Source: Ignelater luminosus
Lineage: Eukaryota > Arthropoda > Insecta > Coleoptera > Elateridae
Reading direction: 5' to 3'
Length of the DNA: 64,000 nt
Assembly (NCBI GenBank): GCA_011009095.1
Contig: VTPC01000872.1
Location: 38,770-102,769, forward strand
Under the pieces are notes generated by a model. The model was not told the origin of the DNA and searched no databases. It saw only the letters and a list, made by a program, of their open reading frames with translations. Each line of letters opens with the position of its first letter. Position 1 is the stretch's first letter. The position numbers and the translations under genes are program-made. Below, piece by piece: positions 47,037 to 58,322 of this stretch.

Positions 47037-47991
47037 TTATGCATTATGATCTAAACGTTTCTCGCCACTATGAATGCGCATATGTCTTCGTAAACTGCTT
47101 TTCTGTGTACATTTATAATCGCATATCTTACACTGAAATGGTTTCTCGTCACTATGAACCAGCATATGTGTTCGTAAACTGCTTTTCACTGTACACTTAT
47201 AACCGCATATATTACAGTGAAATCGTTTCTCGCCACTATGAACAAGCATATGTGTCCCTAAATTGTTTTTCTGTGTACATTTATAATCGCATAAATTACA
47301 CCGAAATGGTTTCTCGCCACTATGAACNNNNNNNNNNNNGCATATGTGTCCCTAAATTGTTTTTCTGTGTACATTTATAATCGCATAAATTACACCGAAA
47401 TGGTTTCTCGCCACTATGAACGCGCATATGTGTTCGTAAACTGCTTTTCACTGTACATTTATAATCGCATATACTACACTGAAATTGTTTCTCCTCACTA
47501 TGAACCAGCATATGTGTTCGTAAATTGCCTTTCTGTGTACATTTATAATCGCATATCTTACATTCAAATGGTTTCTCGCCACTATGAACAAGCATATGCA
47601 TTCGTAAACTGCTTTTCACTACAAATTTATAATTGCAAATATTACACTGAAATGGTTTCTCGTAACTATGAACACGCAAATGTGTTCGTAAACTGCTTTT
47701 TACTGTACATTTATAATCGCATATATTACACTGAAATGGTTTCTCGCCAGTATGAACCAGCATATGTGTTCGTAAATTGCTTTTCTGTGTACATTTATAA
47801 TCGCATAAATTACACTCAAATGGTTTCTCGCCACTATGAACACGTATATGCATTCGTAAATTGCCTTTCATTGTACATTTATAATCGCATATATTACACT
47901 CAAACAGTTTTTCGCCATTATGAACAAACATATGCCTTCCTAAATGGCTTTCCGTTGAACACTGTGATGTGCCCTTTGTGTTTGACTCCAT
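47037..47991 (-). CDS. C2H2 zinc-finger protein H (family III, 9 fingers), split by an assembly artefact
   Basis: Starts MESNTKGTSQC like G and reads through finger 7 to a 12-N gap. The ending (fingers 8 and 9, ...GEKRLDHNA) is in another frame. The 82 bases on each side of the gap (47246-47327 and 47340-47421) are identical. Treating one copy plus the gap (94 bp) as artefact returns the two parts to one frame of 286 codons, exactly the length of G, with nine fingers in matching order. All nine have complete zinc ligands. A splice acceptor upstream (exon from 48054) is conserved with G. Predicted nuclear DNA-binding protein. Confidence 0.85.
47328..47339. other. Assembly gap, 12 N
   Basis: Short N run flanked by identical 82-bp copies, typical of two overlapping contig ends that were not merged. 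Confidence 0.95.
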
Positions 47992-48250
47992 ACCTCGTAC
48001 TTATTCCGTTTTTGTAGGTCGTTTTCGGTTGCCAGAAAGAAGACTGAAATTTATCTGATAAAAATTATTTAGAAATTTAAAGTGAAAGGCATCTGTGATC
48101 AAGTTGCAATTAAGTTTTGTATTTTCTCGCATAATCACTGTACAAAAAACATCACTAGGAACTGCTCACATAATACACACGTAGTTTTGTTTATGATACT
48201 GCTCGGAATTTAAAGTAGTGAAATCCACGACGTCCTTTGAATTCCACAGA

Positions 48251-49684
48251 AGCAAAGTCTGTATGCGTGTACGCTGAAACCAGGTAGGTACTATATTACA
48301 CACTATCTTCGTTTATGTTTGTAGGTGACGAATTGATTATTACCAAACCGTTGAGCTTTTACCCTCTCAGTCAAAACTGGCTCGATGAATCTTATTAAAT
48401 CTAGCAGCGTTTACTAAACGTAGCTGCAAAACTCACATTCTGTAGTTGTCAGCACAGTTGTCAGGGGCGGCGTTGCCAAATCGAAATCTTCAAAGTAAAA
48501 GTAACTTGATACGACCTCAAAAAGTTACTAGATAAAAAAGTATCCCAAAATTTTCACTGGATATAAAATAAAATGGTAATTCATACAGGCCTATTTAAAA
48601 CCACTTCGACAGCGGCGTACTTTAGAGTCCAATTCTGAATTGTGCCGATGCTCAATTTTTACTATTTATTACAATTACAACTTCGAGAATGAATTTCCGT
48701 GCAATGCCATCTCTTTTATTTTTTTTAATTCGCTAGCTTTCGTTATTACCGACATAACCTTTTGTATTATTTAAAATTATGTTTCTCTAGAATACACCTT
48801 ATTAAAAAGGTCAGAGCCACCTATTAGACGTATAGATAATCAAGAGGTATGACCGTAAACTTTGGCGGGAGCAACGATTGTATGTATTTCTTATGGAGAC
48901 CACAAAACTTTCAATGTGAAAGTATAGAGCCTACACTACAAATAACTTGAATTAAATATAATACAAATGCTTATATAAGATTTTGGCGTGTTATAATATT
49001 GGTTGTCGAGAAAAAAGCGCTGGCTTATTAAAATCATAGGACAAGCTTTTGAGGTTAAGTAATACGTGCGTCAAAGCGCGGCAGTGGAATGCTTTAAAAT
49101 CTGACGTATTCGCACATGGTTTTTTGTCTAGTTTATAAACAGTGGGTTGTATGTAGGTTATGTATAGTTATTTCTTGTGATTAATTATTAAAGTAACGTT
49201 ATTTCTTGTTGGAATAATATAAAGCATGACTAGGTAAACTAAAAATATTGTCATTAATAGGGAAGTTCATAAAATTTTGTCTATTTGAAAATTCCTTATT
49301 TCTGTGCATTCCAAATGTATTGAATCAACTAAATCTCTTCCTTCAAGTTTTTTTTAATTAAATGAGATATATTTTTAACATACTTTTTGATATTAGAAAT
49401 TGAAAAATTAAAATATTCAATTTTTTAATCTATAGATAGGTCGGTAAAGAAAGCATCGTTATGCATGAGGGTCAGATTTCCCAACACGCTTTGCAATTAT
49501 TAATAAGGTCTATTGGATGTACCTACCCAGTATCTTCTTGCTTTGTGTTGGTTGCGTTTTATATTACTACTCTGATATTGTCTCTTTAACACCAACACAC
49601 AAGCTAAATTACCTAATAAGGCAACTAACATCCATAATTATACATAAAACTTTAAAAAATCATTTAAAACACTTCAAGAGAGGG
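48251..49684. other. Gene-poor, AT-rich
   Basis: No gene recognised on either strand. Confidence 0.4.
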
Positions 49685-49776
49685 ACTCTTGAGTGGTGGC
49701 TACCAAAGGGGTGAGATGGACCGGAGGAGAACTCTTGAGTTGTGGTTACAAAAGGGGTGAGATGGATCCGGAGACT
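49685..49776. repeat. Tandem duplication, period about 46 bp
   Basis: ACTCTTGAGTGGTGGCTACC followed by AAAGGGGTGAGATGGACCGG occurs twice with a few changes, the two starts lying 46 bp apart. Confidence 0.75.
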
Positions 49777-51761
49777 GTAAAATTACCTTCCTGTTGATGT
49801 AAAATACATTTTTGATTTTTATTGAAAAATAACATGTTAAGGGTGAAGTGAACTCAATTATCTATTTTTATTTTTGTTTTTTATTTGTGATTATGCTGAG
49901 GTAGACGAGATTTAAACAGACATTAAAATTTGCTTGTAAGAAACCACGTGGCTTTCTTTGTGTTTATGTAACAATCAAGCATCTCACGTAGACTTTTAAT
50001 GTTTATTCAACTGTTTTCTATGTTATTAATGCAGGCATTTTGAATGCTTTTAATATCATATTTCACTAAATATATTTTTCTTTGTTGCAATTGTGAAACG
50101 AAATTAAGAAAGCTTTTGTATTGTATGCATTTATCTTGTGATCACTGATAAAGTTTAAAGAATGATGGAATTTAGTTTGGAATTAAGATGTTTTAAATAT
50201 TACAAAACAACATACAAGACGATTAGATTTATTTTCATACACTAGCATTTGTTAACATGGATGTTCTGATGCTCAACTGTGATGTGGCACCAGTAAATAT
50301 TATAAAACGCACATGAATTTAATGGTCGATGGCTCTCTTTATTAAAGTGTGAACTGCCTTGGTGTTTATCTTAACATTTTCATCCGTGGTGGCAGTCTAC
50401 GTTCTCCATTGTTTTTGTGTGTTTATTTGTTATAAATGTTTTTCTCTTGCAGCATTTTCCACCCTTGGGCAGCAGTTATTATTATGTACTATTTGTGGCA
50501 CGAAGCACTATCTTAATAGTTCCGTGCTTTTGTTTATATATTTATTGCGGCGAATGATAGACTGTTCACAATTTTTGGCTACGGCCGGAGGCTAAGGAGC
50601 TATTTTAATAGAGTACGGTCTCTTCCTTTTGTCTTTGCTAACATACTCTTCAGTTTTGTTTGATGATGAGTGCGATAAGTACATATCCGAGTAATGGAGA
50701 GAGCAGGACTAGTTTAATTCATGTTGTAACCAGTGAATTTGTAATGTGCATTATGTTGTGTGTTCTGAACATTCATTTTATCATTTATTTATCTCCGAAT
50801 TTCACCAAGTTCTTATGAAATGAATTTGTGCAAACTTATCGCTTATTATGTGTTTTGTCTTATTTATAATTATTTTTTGCCAAGTATTATTGGTTATGTT
50901 GGTACCATATTATTGCTTGCTTTTATGTGACATTAATTATTTTATTGAATATTGCTGTGTCTTGTTGGTTTCAAGTTGGGACCATTTATTTATATATTTG
51001 TGCATTAAAATTTGTATTGTTTGTTTTAAAAGAATCTTCGGAGGTTTCTTGCTGGTTCTTCCTCCGAACTGATACCGGAACCAGTGTAAAAAATTTATTC
51101 GACCTTCACAATAGAATTTAGCATTCAATATACAACGTTCGATTTTAACCATAATCTGTGTTTTATTTGATTTCCTGTCTTCCCCACTATCGTTAGTAAC
51201 CAGTGTATCTAGTTTTAGGGAATTTTAGAAACACAACGTAGGGTAGGTAAATTGGTTTGACGATCACGATTGGCCACATTGATTCTGGGGTTTGCTTTCT
51301 GTTAGATTTGGGAGGGAAATTTAAATATTTGTCAGAACCTGGGGCTTGGGATACTACAGTATCTTAATGCAAAACATTTTATTAATTGAAGAAACAAATG
51401 CTAACATGACGAACAACATCCTAGCATTTACTTTCTTTCTAATCAAAATCATTTTATAGGTACATTACATTTGAACGTACTTAAGTATCTCACAATTCCC
51501 TGTGCTTCCTATTTGCCCTCACATACTTAAGTCAAATAAAAATTATTGTAATAAACTATTTAAGATTTAAATAATAAAGGAAAAATCGAGTTTAACAGCT
51601 TTGAGCATGTGCATTCATAATATTTAAATTAATTCATTATTATGGGCAGACCGAAAACTAGGAACACGAAAGATCAAAAGAACCGCTCTGAGTGATCTAA
51701 CTGATTCTGTAAGGTATAAACTGTGCCACCGAATATCCGAACTAAAAATCTTAGTATGGGC
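49777..51761. other. Gene-poor, T-rich
   Basis: No recognisable gene. The open stretches at 50359-51072 are T-rich and hydrophobic, as expected from composition alone. Confidence 0.35.
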
Positions 51762-51959
51762 CTATGGAGCTATGAGTAAACATACTTGCAATTTTACTGA
51801 TTCCATGGAAATAAGAATAAATACATAGGATTTAGTTTTTAATGCCATTTTATTTAAATAATATTTTGGTTTTTCTTTTCCATTTTCAGTTACTGTTACA
51901 GTCTTTTTTAATTGAAAACCCAATTCATCAAAATTCTTATTTTTGGGCCTTTCGGCCAT
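51762..51959 (-). CDS. Candidate first coding exon, unknown product
   Basis: Starts MAERPKNKNFDELGF with a favourable insect start context (CAAAATGGC) and is lysine and glutamate rich for about 58 codons. CAA followed by GTATGT near 51785 is a plausible donor, so the last few residues before the in-frame stop may be intronic. No homolog was recognised and no downstream exon was identified, so this remains tentative. Confidence 0.3.
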   Translation of the reverse strand: MAERPKNKNFDELGFQLKKTVTVTENGKEKPKYYLNKMALKTKSYVFILISMESVKLQVCLLIAP

Positions 51960-52341
51960 TTTGATTCTTGAATTGTCTTGAACATCTTATTAATGATCTT
52001 ATTAGACATTTTAGCATATTTTAGCACCTGTCTTTACAGGTTAGGTGTAACGAAAAATGTGCAGAATCCTACTTTATTTGCAAAGTTGACACATTGTCTG
52101 TTAAGAATTGCTAGGTTGGTAATTGAGAAAAATAGTTTAAAACATAAAAATCTATATTACCAACCTAGTAGTAGGATAATTTAAAAAAGAAAGACGAGGA
52201 AAGGGTGTGTAGCGTGTGTAGTAGAAGTTCATAAAAAGTTTTTATAAGATGGTCGTTATATTTTTGTGTTATTTTGTTTAATGTATAATAAAGTAAAATG
52301 TTACAACAGATTTCAGTTTACCAACAGACGATAATAACATT
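51960..52341. other. Intergenic, no recognised gene
   Basis: AT-rich; nothing recognised. Confidence 0.35.
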
Positions 52342-52460
52342 GTCGACATTGTTGACATTTTTGACGTGAAAAATGTCGACTTTGTTGACATTTTTGACGT
52401 GAAAAATCAATTGTTGACACGAAAATGTCAACAATCATTGTTGACATGTAAACGCACATC
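52342..52460. repeat. Tandem 33-bp repeat with adjoining inverted units
   Basis: Two 33-bp units (52342-52374 and 52375-52407) differ at one base. They are built from TTGTTGACA and GACGTGAAAAAT. Directly after them lies TGTTGACACGAAAATGTCAA, which can pair with itself, and then a further TTGTTGACATG. Confidence 0.85.
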
Positions 52461-53447
52461 ACTGATTTTAAGACAATTTTATGATGCGTTTTTGCGATCG
52501 CTTTGCTGGGCAGAGTCCGAATTTTAGAATTGATGTCAAAACTACGTCGTGCGATTGCATTGCAATTCGGCAGAGTACCATAGCAGGTCCGATACTCTGT
52601 CTGATGGACGTACTTGGGTGTAATTTTAATTTATTGTAAATGTATTAATCACGAATTTTAAAAATGAGGAAAAATCTCAAGCCAGAGCCTTCCTATGAAT
52701 ATCAGTTATTTTAAAAGATATAAATCTACAGTAAACAATGCTCAATAATAGTCCCAAATAATCTTTCATTTATTTATTACCTATAATAACCTTGCTATAA
52801 TCAAGCCAACTTTCTCTAAATGTGAATTATTAATATTTTTATCATGTCGTTGGATAAACTAGTTGTAAGAGTATTTTGTTTTTCAATGACGCAAGAGTTA
52901 TTACTACCTTGCTCTAATCGAGGTAATAAAATGAATAAATAAAAACATTTTCAAATATAAAACAGCATGCACTAAAAAAATTTACCAAATCATCTTTAGA
53001 CGATCACGATGCCGCAAGAATTTTTAATAAGTCTCTGATTGCGTTATTGTTAAATTTATTCGATTCGTTCACCTCATGGAAAATAAAACTGACTCTATTG
53101 TCAAGTATTAATTGGTTTGCTGTAAATTGTAAATTTATATCTTGAAGAAAAATGAAAGTATCAAACAATTCTATTTAACTATATGCATAAAAGAACACCT
53201 CATATGTTGTTACACTGTTTCTTTTCTTATAATACAGACTACAAAGCAAGATTGTTGAGCATTCATTTTCTTACAATCTTCGATACATTTAAATGACAAA
53301 ATTAAAATAAATTAGAATTCTGCACATTTCTCCCTAAAGAGATCCTGTTACGCTGTATCATGTCCAAAGGGGTACATCAGATTTAAATGTGAGTTACGTT
53401 TCTCGCTGCGAACACAAACGTGATCTTCCAAAATTGCAATAATCCAG
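52461..53447. other. Intergenic and 3' flank of gene J
   Basis: No gene. 53250-53447 resembles the 3' flank of gene B. Just past the stop of J (53348-53445, minus strand) a decayed half finger is readable in another frame (LEDHVCVRSEK). Confidence 0.5.
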
Positions 53448-54839
53448 TTATTTCTCTTCACTATGAACACGCAAGTGCTTTTGTAAACTGCCTTTCTGTG
53501 TAAATCTGCTGTCACATATGTTGCATAGGAACGGTTTCTCGCCGGTATGGACACGAAAGTGATTTTGCAAAGTGCTTTTGTGTGCGAATTTGCGTTCACA
53601 TATGTTACACTGAAAAGGTTTCTCGCCACTGTGAATACGAATATGATCCTGCAGATGCTTTCTCTGTGTAAATCTACGGCCACATATGTTACACTGGAAC
53701 GGTCTCTCGCCACTATGAACACGAACATGCGTTTGCAAAGTGCTTTTCTGTGCGAATCTGCGTTCGCATATGTTACATTGAAACGGTTTCTCGCCACTGT
53801 GAATACGAACATGACATTCCAAAGTTGTCTTGTGTGCGAATCGGACTTCACATATATTACATTGAAACGGTTTGCCGTAATTATGAATAAGAACATGCGC
53901 TTGTAAACTGCTTTTCCGTGCGAATCCCAGTTTACACGTGCTACATTGGAACGGTTTGTTGTCACTGTGAATACGAACATGAGCTTGCAAATTGCTTTTC
54001 TGTGTAAATCTGATTTCACATATGTTACATTGAAACGGCTTGTCGCCACTATGAAAACGAACGTGACTTTGCAAAGTTGTTTTGTGTGTAAATCTGCGTT
54101 CGCATATGTAACATTGAAACGGTTTGCTGTAATTGTGAATACGAACATGAGTTTGTAAGTTGTTTTTGTGTGCGAAACTGCGTTCGCATATGCTACACTG
54201 AAACGGTTTTTCGCCACTGTGAATACGAACATGGGCTTGCAAATTGTTTTTGTATATGAATCGGCGTTCACATATGTTACATTGAAACGGTTTGTCGTCA
54301 CTGTGTACAGGAACATGAGATTGCAAATTGCTTTTCTGGGTGAATCTGCGTTCACATATTTTACATTGAAATGGTTTCTCGTCTCTGTGAATACGAGCAT
54401 GTTCTTGCAAGGTGCATTTCTGTGTGAATCTGCGTTGACATATGTCACACTGAAACGGTTTGTCGTTACTATGGATACGAACATGAGCTTGCAAATTGCA
54501 TTTCTGTGTGAAGCAGCGTTCACATATGTTACATTGAAATGGCTTCTCACCACTATGAGTACGAATATGACGTTGCAAAGTACTTTTATATGGGAACTTC
54601 TGTTCACATATGTTACATTGAAACGAGTTCTCTCCACTATGAGTACCCATGTGTTTTATTAAAAGGAATTTTGTTTTGCATTTGTAACTACATATGTTAC
54701 ACTGGAAAGGCTTCTTAACTGCATGAATTCGCATATGTGTTTGCAAATTGTCTTTACATGTGGATTGAGGGCTACTTATGTCACAGTAAAGCAAGCTGTG
54801 TTTTTCTGGTTTCAGGGTTGTATCTGTTTGTTCCTGCAT
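53448..54839 (-). CDS. Poly-C2H2 zinc-finger protein J (family I, 15 fingers)
   Basis: A 463-residue predicted nuclear DNA-binding protein starting MQEQTDTTLKP. The displaced-cysteine pseudo-finger (CDISSPQSTC to HMRIH) comes next, then fifteen fingers with complete zinc ligands, ending SEEK. Finger 1 differs from the rest (CSYKCKTKF). Linkers HNYSKP (after 7) and HNYGKP (after 10) each precede a finger with HKTTL in its helix, which points to an internal duplication of about three fingers. The frame stays open upstream to an acceptor at 54880 (GTTCCAG). This suggests a preceding coding exon (54941-55022), but the join would be out of frame by one base, so ATG 54839 is used. Confidence 0.9.
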   Translation of the reverse strand: MQEQTDTTLKPEKHSLLYCDISSPQSTCKDNLQTHMRIHAVKKPFQCNICSYKCKTKFLLIKHMGTHSGENSFQCNICEQKFPYKSTLQRHIRTHSGEKPFQCNICERCFTQKCNLQAHVRIHSNDKPFQCDICQRRFTQKCTLQEHARIHRDEKPFQCKICERRFTQKSNLQSHVPVHSDDKPFQCNICERRFIYKNNLQAHVRIHSGEKPFQCSICERSFAHKNNLQTHVRIHNYSKPFQCYICERRFTHKTTLQSHVRFHSGDKPFQCNICEIRFTQKSNLQAHVRIHSDNKPFQCSTCKLGFARKSSLQAHVLIHNYGKPFQCNICEVRFAHKTTLECHVRIHSGEKPFQCNICERRFAQKSTLQTHVRVHSGERPFQCNICGRRFTQRKHLQDHIRIHSGEKPFQCNICERKFAHKSTLQNHFRVHTGEKPFLCNICDSRFTQKGSLQKHLRVHSEEK

Positions 54840-54940
54840 TGTAATTAGAAGTTGGCAGGTAAAAGGTATCTCGTAACTCCTGGAACATGATTTATTTATA
54901 TGAGAAACCCAATATTATATACAGAGATAATAACACTTAC

Positions 54941-55022
54941 CAGATGATTCAAATGTTTCAGTGTAGCGAGGTATTTTATATGTATTACTTTTCGCTGAGC
55001 TCAGCTTTTCGTATGGATCCAT
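54941..55022 (-). other. Putative 5' coding exon of gene J
   Basis: An ATG-initiated frame MDPYEKLSSAKSNTYKIP runs 27 codons to a strong donor (TCTG then GTAAGTG). The position corresponds to decayed sequence lacking the ATG upstream of B, C and D. Splicing to the GTTCCAG acceptor at 54880 gives a frame mismatch and an early stop, so either a base has been lost or gained, or the exon is now effectively 5' UTR. Confidence 0.45.
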
Positions 55023-55099
55023 TTTACTAGAACGTTTACAAATAAATATTGTCACATGCACTGCAAAACTAATACCCTTAGCGTAAATATAACTCTATT

Positions 55100-57884
55100 T
55101 CTAGTAAATTCTATTACCAGCTTGTAATATATATTTCTAATGGGTTATAGATATTTATTCGCTATTATTTGATATGCAGCCTCCACAGCAGACAACAGAA
55201 TATTATTATAGATAAGCCACTCGATAGCTAACGTAAAAAGTGCGCCATCTACAGAGATGTGTTAGAACTAACGTATACGTCACTTGAAGGTTTATTCTAC
55301 AATCCTCAATCACAATAAACTGTGCTTCAATTTTCTATAAACTTTTGTACAAATTAATTTTTTAAAAATACTCTGTCGTTGGAAACGGAGTTTTACATAG
55401 AAATTTTTGTAATGATTTTTGGCAACAAAATTTTTATAGAACAGGTTCTAAAAATTGGTAAAAAATGCGCAGTAAACGTGAGCACGGCATCAGCTGATCG
55501 TCGGCACGTCTGTTTGCTTCCCTATTACTTGAGGTTATGTTTACGAGTCTCATTAAAGGTCATTGCAAACACCTGTAATAGATTGATACTGTGCACGCTC
55601 ACATCAAAATTTTTGTAAAAAATTATCCATAAGTTGCATTCAACTCACTATAACAACATACCAAAAATTTTCAAAGAAATTTTTTTTAAACCGACATACG
55701 TGTAGGTACCTACCTACACAGCAAAAAAAAGTCAGTTTTCCTTTCAAACATCTTTGGAAAACCAATCTTCAAAGCATAACTTACAAAGAATCAAAAGCAG
55801 AAAAAAATTCAAAATTCTGCCTCACAACAACCTTCAACAACCCTAAAAGGCCCACGACACTAAACACAGCATCCTACAAATACTCACTATCGGTCTACAG
55901 CTGATTCATAACAACTCAGCACCACGTTGAGTCTAATACTCGTCTAGAAAAACCCACAAAACAAACAAAACTTCCAACGAGCCCTAATGCTCACGCCAGA
56001 AGCAAACTATGACCACACCAACTCGGTTAAAACGAACCGCGCAACAAATCTTTCAACTTCCAGCTGAGGACCCATTCTCCAAAAGCCCCAAAATAGAAGA
56101 GCAAGAAAAATAGAAAAACAAAACCAAAACCGGACAGGGTTTATCGACTTTTCTTATAGAAAGAAAGCAAAGAAAATCTCATCCACAGTCCTGTGATAAA
56201 AAAATAAATACTCTATCAAACAAGGGTGAAGATGTGACCGCTCCGTCGCCCGACCAACCTCTCGTTGACGAAGACCCAAAGGTATATTAAATAACGAACA
56301 TGATGACGGGGTTCGTCTGAAGTGGCCTCTCCATCACCCAACTAACCTCCCGTCGACGAAACTACCTATCAGGCCTACTTCACACAAATCGTACACCAAG
56401 GGGTTGATGATTTGCTGTACTACACATTGCTCATACCTGAAGACATTTTACGTAGGTAACGTTCGACTTATCCTATCAGAAATTATATCCCCAAGTCGTC
56501 TCTTGTTCAGTTAAATTTTTAATTTTTGACAATCGAAATTTCCGTTGGTGGGAGCTCGACTCTCAGGTTAGGAATGAATGACGTCCTGCGCTTAAAGAGA
56601 GAGAGGCAGTAGGGCGGAAGTTTAGTCGCTGAAGAAGGTCATGAAAAACTCAAGATTCCGTTCTACTCCCGATTAGGTCTTCGCAGGGTTTTCTATGTTC
56701 AAGTAAATCTCTGCTCGGTCCTGAAGGATGATTCCGGCAAAATTGTTGCACATCTGAGGACACATCTCAACATGGCTGTCGTTAAAAATTTAATGTTTAA
56801 CGATTTTTATTGTATGTATGACTTCCTTATCCTCATTCAAGGCCAACCACTGAATTTAGCTGGCCTAAGACCAGTAGCGTCTTAGTTAATTTAGTGTTCA
56901 TATAATTGTAACGGAAGGTTACGTTACAAAATTTCTAGAGGGTACTACATATATTTATTTTTACTTTTTATCAGTTGTTAGCTCTTTTCTCTTGTTTATT
57001 TTCACAGCGTACATATGTATCTACATAGATTAACATTATCGCAGAGTGCCCCTATCGTTACAGAGACAAAAGTTAGCCGTTTCGCTAAAAACAAATTTCA
57101 ATGCGCCAGTCCCGAACCGCCATTTTTCAACTGGTATTTTAATCAACCTCCAGGGTTTGGAATTTGGAAATATTTGGCTTGTAGTTAGCAATTTAAATTT
57201 TATCTTCGGGATTTTAGTGTCCAATTAATAATTTGAACTTTATTCTTCGACTTTTATGAAATTTGAAATATGAATGATAGCTACAAAGGGTGGAACTATA
57301 CAGGTTGGCCCAACGAAAACGAAACAGATTGAATAACTACCACAAAAATAATATTTTGAAAAAACGCAAAAACACGTCTACTTGTATTGAGAGGGGGAAC
57401 ATCTTTTGACGTACAATTCGAATCCTAAATTCCAATGGTAAGTATTCGGAAATAGACGAGAAACATTAACGTTTGAGTGCAGATTTTAATTACATTAAAT
57501 TTAGAAACGGGCTTGTAAAACTTCACGAGAAAAAGGTTTCGATGTAATATTTCTGGATACATTTAGCAAACACTACATAAAACAGATTTGTAATTTATTA
57601 CAAATTAAGTGTTAAAGAATATTTCTAATAAATAAGTATGCTGGCCACTAATGTAGGTTAGAAAAATCTGATTTGGTATTTCATATTTGGCGCCAAACGC
57701 AATACATGAATACAATTGCAAAATTGACTAGCAATCTTAATCTTGAATTTGACGTTTCATACTTGATTGGATAATATTAATAACTTATGTCGTGCTAATG
57801 TAGAAAAATCCAAAACAAATGCTATTAAAATTGAGTGGTTTTTGATTTCCGGTTCCACACCTTCCAACTCCAGCAACTAGTAGA
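55100..57884. other. Gene-poor region
   Basis: No gene recognised. 55740-56460 is less AT-rich and contains two related pieces near 56245 and 56335 (CCAACCTCTCGTTGACGAAG and CTAACCTCCCGTCGACGAAA), possibly an old repeat. Confidence 0.35.
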
Positions 57885-57894
57885 TATATTTAAG
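57885..57894 (+). promoter_or_regulatory. TATA-like element upstream of gene K
   Basis: TATATTTAAG followed about 25-30 bases later by GTACACATAGC, in a more GC-rich stretch than its surroundings. A core promoter for K is plausible, lying about 430 bp before the start codon. Confidence 0.35.
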
Positions 57895-58322
57895 GAACTC
57901 TAGTCGGCGTACACATAGCGAGACTGCGCGTCAACAGCTTGAAAGTCATCGGTCATATTTTAAAGCAACAATAGATTTTGGTGCAAGTGCAAGTAATTAT
58001 TTATGTAATTTCAGTAATGATAGTAGTGCAGCAGTAGTGTCATTCTACAGTTAATCTCTGAGAAAATCTTACATCGTATTATCACGTGTTTTGATAAACA
58101 CCATCTAAAATCATAACCCTAACAGCGTCAAGCGTCAACGATTGCAACAGTGACTCCGCCTTTTCGATTATAACTTATTATAGAAACAATATACAAAGAC
58201 ATATCTGAAACCTTACCATATCAAAGTGACATATATGTAAACGCAAATTCGTAAACTAAATTGAAAATTCTTGTTCTTATCTACAGTGACGATAAGGCGT
58301 TTAGATGTAACGCAAATGTGCA

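Larger units (their letters stand above)
46568..48250. repeat. Duplication unit containing gene H
   Basis: Direct duplicate of the G unit, including the 3' flank (46568-47000) and the 5' flank to about 48250. Confidence 0.75.

Noticed and set aside
53348-54637. Long 429-codon open frame on the minus strand
   Set aside because: It is a frame-shifted shadow of the finger array of J: repeats without zinc ligands and a 28-residue period derived from the real frame.
55980-56500. Coding region in a less AT-rich stretch
   Set aside because: All frames contain stops and no domain was recognised.
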